Shown piece by piece: positions 23,574-34,276 of a DNA stretch of 64,000 bases; the stretch's first letter is position 1; every line of letters starts with the position of its first letter. The DNA is from Engraulis encrasicolus (lineage: Eukaryota > Chordata > Actinopteri > Clupeiformes > Engraulidae), in NCBI RefSeq assembly GCF_034702125.1, contig NC_085857.1, forward strand, positions 57,651,567-57,715,566, given 5' to 3'. The notes below the pieces were generated by a model. The model worked only from the letters and a program-made list of their open reading frames with translations. It had not been told where the DNA came from and ran no database searches. The position numbers and the translations under genes are program-made.

Positions 23574-25853
23574 AGGTAGACTCTATTAGAAAACCATTCT
23601 TACATATCATGTGCACCATTATTCAAAACCCATAAACCTGATTCATTAATTAAGTAAAAAATAATTTGGGTTTATTATTGTATAGCTTTTAGTTAATTTA
23701 CAAAATAAACGTTTCTGATTGGATGTGATGTCACACGGTGAATTTCATGACTCCGGAAATATCGATTTTTACAAGAATTAAGTTATTTTTTAATGCTTCA
23801 ACGCTGTTTTATATGGCATTATACCAGGGAGGTCTACATTGCATTGTACTAATGATGTGGGTAGTTGTTGTGCCTACATGTTGGCAAACCACTAGGTGGC
23901 ACCGTTACCTCATAGATTTCAGAGCCGTGGCCGTGGGGAGTATTGTTTACTCCAACGAGATGATGCAGGTAGAGTTACAGCTAGCGAGACAAAGTGCGAG
24001 ATGAGTTGCTGACATGATGCTGTCCTGACTATAAAGTTTGAAAACGCACTTCCGAGTAGGGTTGAGTACCGAAACTCGGTGCTAGTATGGCACCGGGGCA
24101 AATATTAGCGGTAGTAACCAGACCGAAATACAACGTGATTTTCAGTGCCTGATTTCGGTGCCTCAAAATATGCAGCCGCGGCATAATTAGGCTACGCCCA
24201 CTGTTAACAGCGGCACCGTTTTCAGTCACTCCACTCGCAGGAGGAGCAGAAGAAAGCAGAAGCAGTTAATTTCCCTCAGTGCTGATGTTTTGGTGCTCTG
24301 TAAACGCATGTCAGCAGCACTGCTAGTATTAGTGTTGCTAATGGAAGTATCCATCGACAGTTCAACACCATTTCATCATGTCAAACATCTAAGAATGCGG
24401 CATTAAACCGAATATGCCGAGTAGTGAGAAACTTGTCGAGACGAATTCCAACAGGTTCATTCCCTGCCGTTGCACTGGTAGCGCAGGCTCTGTGCAGAGT
24501 TGGAAAATCAGCGGCATAAAAATGCATCTATACTTGCTTTTAACGTCGGCGCACCCCTTCTTTATATTCACTCACTTTTCATATCTGCCTCAACGTGGTG
24601 CGATTTCGCCGAGCCTCATGGCATGAACCTGACGCTCGTCATTATTAACTTGAGTTACGCACGCTGTTCTAGTTTAGTTGTGACTCTGAACACACACGAC
24701 ACCATCAGCGCTAACGTTGTTCATATCAGCGGTGTTGTTTTTAAAGTTTTAAAGTCAATTAGTTTTAAAACCATGAAACACCTGCAATTGGCTTAATGCC
24801 TGCAGATGAGGGGGAGATGCGTTTAGTCTAGGTTTGTGCAGGTCTGTGGGTCGGACGCGCTTTGACAGAGAGAGAGGAGGAGCTCTTCTTGCACACAGCT
24901 GTCTGCCTGTTGTTCATTTCCAGTGACAAGTTGCTTTGCTGTATGTAGGCCTAGAGTAGAGACCAATTTGACTTTGTAATAATTCAGTTCCATTTTTATT
25001 TTAAACAGTTTAATAATTGTATGCTGACATAGTAAATAATAATAGCCTACTGAAGTTATATTGCCAACATTTCTACTCTGAAATTTCCTATTTGAAAGAT
25101 GGACTGCATAGGCTACTGTTGGCTATTACATAGGCTACATAAAGTCTTTGTTTCATTAGAAAATATGTGCTGATTTTAAAATTCATTTTATTATCATTAT
25201 TATTATTCATTTTTTAAAAGTACCGAAAAAAAGTATCGTTTAGGCACCGGCACCGTTTTAAAAGTATCGATTTGGCACCGGTATCGAATGAAACCCTTTC
25301 GATACCCAACCCTACTTCCGAGTCTGCGTGGTTTCTACATTACAACCTAGTTCTTACAGATTTCATCCCTTTTCAAACACAGTATGTTGAGGTAATTTGT
25401 AAACACCGCAATTGTTGTCCTGGCCATTACAAAAACATACATTAGCAGTTACACACACATTTGCAAACTGTTCGCTGTCTTGTATAATGAACACCATGCA
25501 TTCTATATCACAAAGAGATTGTATATTTGAACTATAACATCACTATCGTATCGGCACTCAAATTTCACGGCTCCCACAGTGTGCATAGATCCAGTTAGCC
25601 AAGGCGCTGCTAATGACCCGGTGTGCGTTCCATTCTTTACAAAGTGCACTGTGTGCTGAGATGCAGTGCACTTCCCACCCTCAATTCAAAGGCAAATTAT
25701 ATATTTGGATATTGGATATTTTGGCTGACACAAGTTTAAAAACAGTCCTTACTACTGAACAAAACAACTTCTGTACATTAGAGTTCTGTTTCTAGACACA
25801 TGAAAACACGTTTGAAACCATGTAAACTTATAGTTTTCTATTAGAGTCTACCT
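23574..25853. mobile_element. TTAA-flanked TIR element (Kolobok/piggyBac-type insertion)
   Basis: Ends AGGTAGACTCTATTAGAAAA and the complement AGGTAGACTCTAATAGAAAA, flanked by TTAA at 23570-23573 and 25854-25857. About 1.0 kb without the hAT nested in it. No transposase recognised. Confidence 0.8.
24057..25314. mobile_element. non-autonomous hAT nested in the TTAA element
   Basis: Ends TAGGGTTGAGTACCGAAAC and the complement TAGGGTTGGGTATCGAAAGG with perfect 8-bp duplication CTTCCGAG at 24049-24056 and 25315-25322. Subterminal repeats of GGCACCGGTATCG. 1258 bp, no intact transposase. Confidence 0.92.
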
Positions 25854-26653
25854 TTAAAGTCATTTGAATAGCATATCGATTTTTTGATGGGCAGCGGGAA
25901 TCCTCATATGGAGAGTGACAGAAGAAAGTAAATTTTCAGTCTTGCCAAAATAAGAAATCATCTAGACAAAATAAGGATGATACTGTTTTCAGATGTGATA
26001 AAAACTGGAAAAACTGATATGTTTTTAGGTTTGAATATGTGCCTTTTATCTGGAAAAACATAGCTGTGGCAACATTGTGATGTTTAAATACCTAATAATG
26101 TTTAAAAAAAACACAGGCCCATGGTGAAGTGGGCCGCCCCTTTCAGGTAATATGTGAGTTTTTTTCTATGAGAATTACCATTCATATTTTTTTACAAAAA
26201 CAATGTGGCCATTATTGAATGTGGAGGTGTCAGGGGAGCTCTTTTAAAGAAGTCGAGATATCTTTTTGGAAACAGAGGCGTTGAAAGCAAAAAAATGGAG
26301 GAATATTAAAATCAGCAATCATCAATTTTTCTTTTGTGCAATTCTTAATTTTACCATTGGAATGAACAGGTGGCACATTTTACCTGAATGCATTTTTTTC
26401 CATCCAGGATGGCACACCTGTCACTAAAACTTGTAAAAATATAATTTTTTTACATTAATCATCTTGTTTTTTTGTCATGAAATAGAAGATTGAGTCACTT
26501 TATGCAATCAAACTTATTAAGTTTGGGTTATGTATTGATGTTCTTCCTCAGATTTCATCAGTCTTTCTGAATTTGCCGAAAAGTGGCCCAATTTACCTGA
26601 ATGCACCCTACATAAAATCCAAAAATCCAGTTTTTAGCAACTAAGGTTTTTAT
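25854..26653. other. right part of the outer nested element and flank, no gene
   Basis: AT-rich with weak internal repeats of the TTTACCTGAATGCA motif. No coding signal. Confidence 0.45.
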
Positions 26654-26926
26654 TAGAGATGCACAGGATCCAAGATCCGGTTCCGGATCTGGCAGGATAA
26701 TAGGGTTTTTCACGGGATCCGGTTCCAGGATCCAGGATCCCGTAGCCAAGGCTTTTCAGTCAAAAAAGTTTGAGCCAACATGACAAAAAGGGCCCACGTG
26801 TGCGAGTAGGCTATGTGCTTCAACCCTTTCGTAGGATCCGGTAGCCGGTTCCGGATCCGGCAGGATCTTAAGCAGTGGATCCGGTATCCGGCAGGATCCT
26901 AAAAATCAGGATCCGGTACATCTCTA
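26654..26926. mobile_element. 273-bp hAT MITE
   Basis: Ends TAGAGATGCACAGGATCC and the complement TAGAGATGTACCGGATCC, interior full of GGATCCGG words, perfect 8-bp duplication GTTTTTAT at 26646-26653 and 26927-26934. Confidence 0.93.
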
Positions 26927-26934
26927 GTTTTTAT

Positions 26935-28262
26935 CCAAGGCCAAACCTTTTTTCTCTTTTAAAAACTTTGAAAATGTCATCCATGCCTTTCTCACCTCCC
27001 GTCTAGACAACTGCAATTCCATATATGCCGGCATAAGTTCCGCCTCTCTCTTGGCTACAACTTCTGCAAAATGCAGCAGCACGTCTTCTCACCAAGACAG
27101 GAAGGTGTGAGCATATTACACCTGTACTTGCTGCCCTCCACTGGCTCCCCATACGATACAGGATAAATTTTTTTAAGAGTATTTTATTTATTTTTAAAGC
27201 CCTAAACGGTCTGGCACCATACCTAGCTAATCTTTTGACATTCAGAGCCACTCCAGGGCTGTCAGGTCAGCCGACAAAGTGTGTCTTGTGATGCCCCGCT
27301 CCAGACTAAAAAGAGGGGACCCAGTATTCTGACCGGTGTTCTACATTGTCATATTTTCCTACGTAATATTGTTTACAGTAAAATACAAAACAGTAACACC
27401 AAACAGGGTGTTAGATTTACGAGATGAAAGATATGAAAATAAAATCGCATGGTCATGGATACAAATACTACCAAAAACCTGGATTTGTATTTAACGTTAG
27501 CAAAACTGCGAGCATAACGAGTCAGTTAACTAAGTTGCCAGGGTCACACACAGGGTCAATTTCTAAGACACACATACACAAATAACGATAATAAACACAC
27601 ACTTGCAGTGTAAATTGTAAATTTACTTAAGTACTATTTATCTGTTCTCCGCTAATATTGCACAGTCTTAGGATCAGCTGGTGTTGATGTTTCATTGTCT
27701 GCGCATGTCCAATAGGGGTTTGTAGGATTATCTGGCATGTAGGAGTATCTTACAGAATACCGGCCTTTGCAGTTGTTGGCCCTAAACTGTGGAATGAACT
27801 CCCTCTTCATATCCGCCTGGCTCCTTCCTTAGCTGTTTTTCAAACAGATCTAAAACCCCATTTTTATGCCTAGGCTTTTATTTCCCCTTGATAATTTTCT
27901 TGTCTTTTAATCTCTTCTAGGCCTTATTGATTTGTTTACTTTTATTATTTTTTTAACCCACCTCTTTTACCCTCCTTATGTATTGACATCCCTGTGTGAT
28001 CCCTGTTATTTCATGAGTTGATTTAGATAGGCCTATCTATTTTTATTGATATTGACTTCAGTGTATTTTCCAGCTACATCGTAGCCACTAATGCTTGTGC
28101 TTTTGTTTTTGTGTGTTTAATGGGTGTCTCAAAGTCTTTTGTCTGCTTCATGTTGTTTCAAGTGTTTTTTACGTAGGCCTTTCTGTTAGCACTTTGGGCA
28201 GCTGCATTTGTTGTGTTAAAAGTGCATTCCAAATAAATGTTGACTTGACTTACATGTTTGAG
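26935..28262 (+). pseudogene. L2/CR1-type LINE fragment, frameshifted and interrupted
   Basis: Conceptual frames with shifts contain FLTSRLDNCNS, AGISSASL, HITPVLAALHWLP-like, LFFIFKALNGLAPYLANLL and, after an insertion, AFAVVGPKLWNELPLHIRLA, i.e. the palm/thumb to C-terminus of ORF2. The 3' end is the same as at 4700-4737. It has stops and frame breaks. It was a useful comparator for locating the insertion at 4077-4624. Confidence 0.75.
27322..27762. mobile_element. 441-bp insertion in the LINE with short inverted ends
   Basis: The uninterrupted LINE at 3860-3900 shows that these bases are extra. The ends CAGTATTCTG and complement CGGTATTCTG match at 9 of 10 positions. No target duplication could be recognised, so the class is unknown. 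Confidence 0.6.
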
Positions 28263-28289
28263 CTCAAAAGAGTCTTATTAAGGGCTGGA

Positions 28290-28460
28290 CAACGTTAACG
28301 CCTAATGGTGCATTAACTTTTGAGGTCAGTAGGGCCTATCGCCCAACCATTTTGTTAACGCTTAACGCAGCAGGTTTTTGTGTGTGTTTTTTAAGCCTTT
28401 TATGGCCATCATTTTGTTGCCTTTTATTTTGAAAGCGACAGCGTGCCCTGTGCTACTGCT
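28290..28460. repeat. second copy of the repeat at 5720-5890
   Basis: AACGTTAACGCCTAATGG...ACCCAACCATTTTGTTAACG...TTTTTTAAGCCTTTTATGGC matches 5725-5870. It follows directly on an L2 3' end in both places. Confidence 0.6.
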
Positions 28461-29250
28461 GCTGTTGTAGAAGTCCATTCTTTTTGACAATAATAGAGCA
28501 TTGCACATCCTGTGCTACAGTAAAAATGGACCATCCAACTTGTGTTAGTGCTAGCTTCAAAAGTCAGCCTCCATGATGGCATGCGGGTGCAGTAGTGCAT
28601 TGGTTAAGATGTTCTCACTCATCTGTAGAGTTAAATACAGTGCTGAATGGTATAAATGGGCTTTAAACAGCATGAAAAGCCACTCATGCATTATATTTTG
28701 AAGGGAGATATTCGATTACTGCCACATAGTAAGGTCAAATTGCATTCTCTACTATGTTTTAACAGTTTGGCTCCATCATAAGGACCAGCAGGTGATAAAA
28801 TGGTGGGTTTTTGGCCAAGACCTGTCACACTGCAAGCACTACAGAAAGGAAAACATTGCAAAACATGACAATGAATACACCCACTATTTAAGCTGGTGAA
28901 ATCATGTCCAAGATAGGAATTAACACTGTTTTTTATATAAAATCATCTCATCGGTTAATGTATTTAACTGTTAAGTGTTGTCTTTTGTTTTGTTTTTAGT
29001 CTTCCTCGACATTTGCTGCCATTTATTGTCCCCGTCCCAACTCTTTTGAGACGTGTTGGATTTATCAAATTAGAAATGAGTACATATGTCCCCCAAAACA
29101 ATATTTTTTCTCGGTTTTAACACTTAATATGTTGTCTTTTCACTATTCTCCATCTAATGAATAGATTGAATGTTTTGAAAATGATAGCATTTTCATTTTA
29201 TTCACTGTTTACCAAACGTCCCAACTTCATCGGAGTTGGGGTTTGTAAGT
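28461..29250. mobile_element. degenerate DNA-transposon tail, no gene
   Basis: The right end CGTCCCAACTTCATCGGAGT then TGGGGTTTGTA is a widespread fish mariner/Tc1-like terminus (TA-CAACCCC when reversed), with GTCCCAACTCTTTTGAGACG about 190 bp earlier. The left end was not found. Confidence 0.4.
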
Positions 29251-29294
29251 TCAGGACACAGGCGGTTATGGTGACAGCTTGAAATTTACTTCAA

Positions 29295-29545
29295 TTCAAT
29301 TCAACTTGGAGGCAATTCTTCGTGGCATCTGGCATGAAATCTACTGGCGGGTAGCTCACGGTGCAATGCATTTTTGCTCATGAAAGTAGGATTTATTTGA
29401 AGAATTTTGACATTTAGGCCTACTTAGTTTTTGTAAAGACCCTGCTATTATTTTGAGCACTATTGTATAGTCTTTGTGAATTCTTACCTTTCAAATAGGC
29501 TATTTTGAGAACATACTTTTTAAACCTATGGTTTATAAAATGCAT
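29295..29545. repeat. repeat related to 40950-41110
   Basis: GCAATGCATTTTTGCTCATGAAAGTA...TTTTGACATTTA...AAAGACCCTGCTATTATTTTGAGC aligns with the tandemly duplicated block at 40970-41060 and its twin. Confidence 0.55.
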
Positions 29546-29897
29546 TCTACTTGTACAATGCAATGCAATATCCAATGCAAAAATGTCAACTGAGGGTTTT
29601 GGTCAGGCCAAAAATCACAGACAGTCAACTGGGCAAATGTCCTGTATGTCATACGGCCAATCCAGCCAGTTTAACATGGTTGTTAAAACGTGGCTGGACT
29701 CACTTGAATGAGGTACATTTTGAGATATTGACAGCTGTATTTCAAATTATTTGAATGAACAATAAATTGATCCGGCTATGTAAGTTGTAGACTGTTCATT
29801 GTGTGAAAGTCTTTTTTAATAGAAAGTGCGCTCAACTCCCAACTGTTTCTTACAAGGTCTTCGGGTTCGAGCAAACGACAAAGTTCATGTTTACCAA

Positions 29898-29988
29898 AAA
29901 AAAGCTGCACTCTCGGATGTAATTCTTGGGTCATGCTAACCCAGTAGATTAAAACTGCAAGAATTACACCCGAGAGTGCGGCTTTTTT
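29898..29988. repeat. long hairpin, about 31-bp arms
   Basis: Arm 29898-29928 (AGCTGCACTCTCGGATGTAA...) is complementary to 29958-29988 with two mismatches and a 29-nt loop. Confidence 0.85.
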
Positions 29989-30024
29989 TTTTTACTAAAC
30001 ATTGTGTGAAAGTGAAATTTCTTT

Positions 30025-30404
30025 TTAAGGTGCATTGTTTAATGTTTTTATCTGTTTATTTACAGAATTCATGCCCATTCATACATGTTACGTTTTTCAC
30101 GAATACTCTACCACGACCAACAAATTGAAAGTATTCACTATGACTTTCCCTTTTTCATAGGTGTACATCAAAAGTTGAATCTTCTAGAAGAGAGCACAGA
30201 GTTCTGTATCTGTCATTTTTAATTTCCAGTAATAAACATTTTTAGTTGCAAAACGTACTGAACTTTGGTCACACTAGTAAATATTAATTTATTATTGAGT
30301 AAATTATCGTGAAAAGATCAAATTTGGCAATAGGCAACACAGTTTCAATGCGCAGCATAGTTACAATACCTACTCTTGCCACCATTCTACACAGTGCACC
30401 TTTA
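30025..30404. mobile_element. probable TTAA MITE
   Basis: Left TTAAGGTGCATTGTTTAATG and right end complement TTAAAGGTGCACTGTGTAG, a style frequent in fish TTAA-inserting MITEs. The interior (30230-30380) resembles 55090-55255. Single-ended relative at 31085. Confidence 0.45.
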
Positions 30405-31704
30405 ATGCTGTCCCATGAAAAGATATCCTTACAAATATACATAAATGTGGAGTGTACTCACTCTGTGCTGAAGTAGCCTCACTGTATTGTCAAAGTCCTT
30501 CTATTACAATGTCCAAATTTAATTATCAGATGTTTGAAAGACTGCGTACAAGAAATTATTAATATTTAAATGGATTCTTCTTTTTTTCTTATTGATTGCA
30601 ATCAAAAATGCTTTGTTGTCTTTGTCTCAACATGAACTGTTTGTTATTTGTGGCGTATGGAGCTGCTCTCCCTACTGGAGACTTATGGAATTGTGTAAAG
30701 AGTTCAGATGCTAAAGCAGTGGTGAGGAACCGTTTTCATTCGAGGGCCACTTCATATTTTATTAAGTTGTCCAAGGGCCATACTATGACAAACAAGGATT
30801 CCCTCCTGCACTTAAGGCTATATTGAAGGTGGCCACCCTTACTTCACCAGTCTGGTTTATTGCTAAATGCAAATTGTTTCACACTAGATGAATAAGACAT
30901 TTCATTTTCAACTACACTGTGTCACCAAAACACCCTGGCATTTGCAACAGAATAAACAGAAGAGCAGGAATTGACAGCTAAGTTAATTGCTAAATCAAAA
31001 TGTTAAAGTGTTTCCCACAAATTCTGTAATAATGTAACTTGCTAAATTATTATTGTAAAATGTAGGTCTGCACTCTGCAGGTCCTTAAAGGTGCACAAAG
31101 TAGCCCTAGGTCCTCATGAACTACCAATTTGGCAAAAGTGCACTGATGCACAAATAAGGGTAGCTGGTCTTTTCATGAAATTGAAATTATGCCTTTTCAC
31201 TTATTGTTTCACATCGTGCCTGGAGGTCTATTGACAATGTCGAAATTGTCTAAATGTGTTAATAGTGAAGCCTATTTATTTATCTATTTAATAGGGCTGT
31301 GGGGGTTAAGCACAGATGACATTTTATCTTATAGACTACTTTTTATGTAAAGTATTTAGAAAAAATACACATTGGTTGCATGATATTAATGACCAAATCC
31401 GCATGTTTAGGTGAATAGGCCTGGTACCTATCTATGCCATACCTTGTGTCATAAGGCCCAAGATTTAGGGGAATAAACCACTATGAATATAGCCTACCAT
31501 ACGGTGTATGCATGAAAGACAAATGGTAGCCTATGATAAGGTGGGTGTGCACACCAGGGGGTGTCCCACATTGTCTCTCAGAAACTTGTCCCCCTTGGAA
31601 TTATCAGCAGGTGGTCAGTGGTCACCCTGGTGGCAACATTAGGAGACTTGGGTGAGAGGTCGGAAAGGATCACAGACAGTGTCACGGTGTAGCCTACGGT
31701 AGCT
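30405..31704. other. intergenic with repeat scraps, no gene
   Basis: 30716-30840 (CAGTGGTGAGGAACCGTTTTCATTCG) is a hAT-like terminus related to 33793-33900. The rest is unassigned. Confidence 0.35.
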
Positions 31705-31799
31705 TCTTCTTCTTCTTCTTCTTCTTCTTCTTCTTCTTCTTCTTCTTCTTCTTCTTCTTCTTCTTCTTCTTCTTCTTCTTCTTCTTCTTCTTCTTCTTC
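31705..31799. repeat. (TTC)n microsatellite
   Basis: About 31 TTC/GAA units without interruption, a sequence able to form triplex DNA. Confidence 0.97.
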
Positions 31800-32099
31800 A
31801 AAATAACCTAACCACTAACACACCTTGTACCTTTTGGCTTTGGGGCATTTGTCCAGCTTTTCACTTTAACAAATTAATCTTTTTCTTTAAAGAATAATTA
31901 TTATTGCAAAAAAGGGGGGAAGCATTCTCGTGAAGAAAAAAATCTGTAGGCCCTTATGGCCTAATGTTTAATGCCATAGTAAGATGCAGAATTATTGCAC
32001 TTTTAGGCAGGGAAATAAGGTTTTTGGACAGGACAATATTTAACAATTATATATATATATATATTAATATTTGCAATTTTTAACACATCACAGCAACAC

Positions 32100-32769
32100 C
32101 ACAACAAATATATACACTGCACTTTATTTTGAAACGGAAATGGCCAGCGGCGGCCATGTTGACAAAGTTGTAAATGTCGCTGGCTTCACGCAGCTTGAGT
32201 CCCAAGTTCCGAGACTAGCTAGCAAGCAGCTAAACACCCGGAGCGATTTTGGACAATGCATGTGATCCTCCCCAACCCATCGGCGGTTACGGGAGTGGAA
32301 TAAAGTCAAAAGCACATTCTAAGTTTTGCTTCAATGTGCTTTACTTTGATGTTAGACGTATTGCAGCCCGTTTTTGGACTAGTATCATATGAGCGCAACC
32401 GAGGAGACGACATCGAAGTTCAGTCAGGCTACCTGTGTTTACTAACATGGATAGTGTGATAACGGAGGATATCCGTGAGTATGCTACCAGAGACCACGCA
32501 AAAGATGTTGGGAACTGTGTTGACCCTCATTTTCGGTTTCCGTAGAATAATCTAATTCTAAAAACTGAAATCGGATCGCTGTAACAGTCAGTCAGCCGGT
32601 GCCCGAAGAATCGACAACAGTGGCGGCGCGAGGCAGCTGAGGACTGTGGATGTTAGCTAGCCTACGATAATGACTCTTCTGCAGGACTAGAAGTCTATTT
32701 TGTCACAGATAGAAACTAGGCTGCCTGGTTTTATTTTTTATTATTATTATTTTACTGTTTTAACCAAGC
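32100..32769 (+). promoter_or_regulatory. probable promoter/5' UTR of ZNF gene 2
   Basis: Relatively CpG-rich for this window (GGCCAGCGGCGGCCATG, CCCGGAGCG, GTGGCGGCGCGAGGCAG) and free of transposon ends, directly upstream of the first coding exon. The position and composition support a promoter; no TATA box or mapped start is visible. Confidence 0.45.
32447..32474 (+). CDS. candidate alternative first coding exon
   Basis: ATGGATAGTGTGATAACGGA starts after AAC and gives MDSVITEDI before a good donor, ATCC|GTGAGT. It ends in phase 1, the same phase as exon 1 at 32770, so it could splice into exon 2 in frame. It is 28 bp, too short to trust without transcripts. Confidence 0.3.
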
Positions 32770-33031
32770 ATGGACTTCTCGTTTATAAACTCGGAGGGGG
32801 CTTATATAGGCCAGAGCCCCGGTGAAGACCCCGGGGAACCTGCAGGCTTCTCCCCAAGCCCCAAGGCGCTGCATTCGGCTACATTACTGGAGGGGAAAGT
32901 GGAAAGAGACAACAATGAATGTGGGTACGAGAATGCGTCTTCGGGATCAGACACGGGAGAGGAACAAGAGGAAGGACTTCAGCGGCCTTCATCAGTGTCA
33001 GGCAGTTCCGACGGGGAAGGTTCTCAGGACG
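32770..33031 (+). CDS. C2H2 zinc-finger protein, exon 1 (ZNF gene 2)
   Basis: Starts MDFSFINSEGAYIGQSPGED and runs 87 codons plus one base to the donor ACG|GTAAGC. The peptide is acidic and Ser/Gly/Glu-rich (NASSGSDTGEEQEEG, SGSSDGEGSQDG), a low-complexity N-terminus without KRAB, SCAN or BTB domain, as in many fish C2H2 proteins. The ATG is chosen because it is the first in the frame after the CpG-rich leader. Phase 1 matches the acceptor of exon 2. Confidence 0.75.
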
Positions 33032-33242
33032 GTAAGCAGCTGCTCCCAAACCCATTCACGATTCAGGGTGTTCTTGAGGTCCTTCATTTTCAGTGCATTA
33101 CTAAACATTAGGCCAAACTCTGCCGTACAAAGCTAAAGTTCAATAATTTCATATTTTGTCAAAGGTTTAGGCTGAAAATGGTCTTAATAACGCTTTCTTT
33201 GTCTTATGACAAAGCCTTATGGTTCAAATGTTACATTATTAC

Positions 33243-33560
33243 ATCATACTTAACTGAGGTGACGCTTTTAGCCAAAGCGGCTTAGTTATTTTACAGGGTA
33301 TTGGTTACAGTTCCTGGGGCAATGTGGGGTTAGGTTAGCCTGGTCCTGACCATCCCATAATACTACCATTTCATAGTGGAGCCAATCCTTTGGCGGAAGT
33401 ACGTAGGATGGCTTGCGAGGCTAGGGTTAGGTGCCTTACTCAAGGGCATGTCAGCAACCGATGGAGGTGTAGGGAGAGTTAAGGCCAGGAATTGTACTGC
33501 AACCCTCTGATCTTAAGGCGACCTCCTAATCATCAGACCTCGGCTGCGCCAGAAATGCAA
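33243..33560 (-). repeat. tRNA-derived SINE (family B), with a MITE inside
   Basis: The left part has the tail ACAGGGTATTGGTTACAG and CCTGGGGCAATGTGGGG. The right part is an antisense tRNA-like head (CAACCCTCTGATCTTAAG...). Relatives at 54398-54600 and 63688-63830. Confidence 0.65.
33336..33423. mobile_element. 88-bp MITE in the SINE, 9-bp target duplication
   Basis: GGGTTAGGT at 33327-33335 and 33424-33432 flank TAGCCTGGTCCTGACCATCC...GGATGGCTTGCGAGGCTA, whose ends are imperfect inverted repeats. A longer relative begins at about 56017. Confidence 0.75.
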
Positions 33561-33789
33561 TTAAGTTATAGCCTATTTCAGGGGACCGAGAAGGTGGGGT
33601 CTTCCTGAAAGGTGGCTGCCTTCCATACAGGCCTAAGTACAGGGGAAAGTCCTGGTTTGTGTTCCTAACTTCCTAGTACAGCCCTTGGAGGACTTTTACG
33701 ATCACTGGAGAACTTTTGAAGTGGCCCCTCGAATGAAAAAGGCTCCCTGCTCCCTGCCCTGGTTTAGATTAAGGGGAATTACTAACCTT

Positions 33790-33905
33790 AGGCCAGGGGT
33801 GGGAAACGGTTTTCATTCGAGGACCACTTCAAATTTTATAAAGTCCTCTTTGGGCCGTAGGCTACCGTGGCCACCTTTACAACAGACCCTATTATCTATA
33901 TCTGT
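33790..33905. mobile_element. hAT-like terminus fragment
   Basis: CAGGGGTGGGAAACGGTTTTC followed by ATTCGAGGACCACTTC resembles 30719-30780; the other end is not seen. Confidence 0.4.
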
Positions 33906-33986
33906 GTCAAATACAAATAATGGACAAAGACACACAACAGCATAACACATGAATATGGGCCGACAGCCATGGACACAGAGACATAA

Positions 33987-34276
33987 GGGCAGTGATGGGT
34001 AAGCGGTTAGGGCGTCAGACTTGTATCCCAAAGGTTGCCAGTTCAACTCCCGACCTGCCAGGTTGGTGGGGGGAGTAATCAACCAGTGCTCACCCCATCC
34101 TCCTCCATGACTGAGGTACCCTGAGCATGGTACCGTCCCGCCGCACTGCTACCCAGGGGCGCCACTGAGGGCTGCCCCCTTGCACGGGTGAGGCATAAAT
34201 GCAATTTCGTTGTGTGCAGTGTTCACTTGTATGCTGTGGAGTGCTGTGTCACAATGACAGTTGGAGTTTCCCAGTT
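33987..34276 (+). repeat. tRNA-derived SINE (family A)
   Basis: The head has pol III box-like parts TGGGTAAGCGGTTAGGGC (A) and GGTTGCCAGTTCAACTCCC (B), then a body CATGACTGAGGTACCCTGAG and tail CACAATGACAGTTGGAGTTT. Same family, reversed, at 39551-39839 and truncated at 63487-63662. Confidence 0.8.

Larger units (their letters stand above)
23445..26601. mobile_element. outer element of a three-level nest, 17-bp perfect inverted ends
   Basis: TTCAGGTAAATTGGGCC at 23445-23461 is the exact complement of 26585-26601. A partial repeat of the motif (GCACATTTTACCTGAATGCA) occurs at 26371. Without the inner elements it would be about 0.9 kb. No coding sequence; class unknown. Confidence 0.6.

Noticed and set aside
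33987..34060. Genuine tRNA gene
   Set aside because: A- and B-box-like parts exist but no cloverleaf or acceptor pairing; the same head occurs in other SINE copies in the window.
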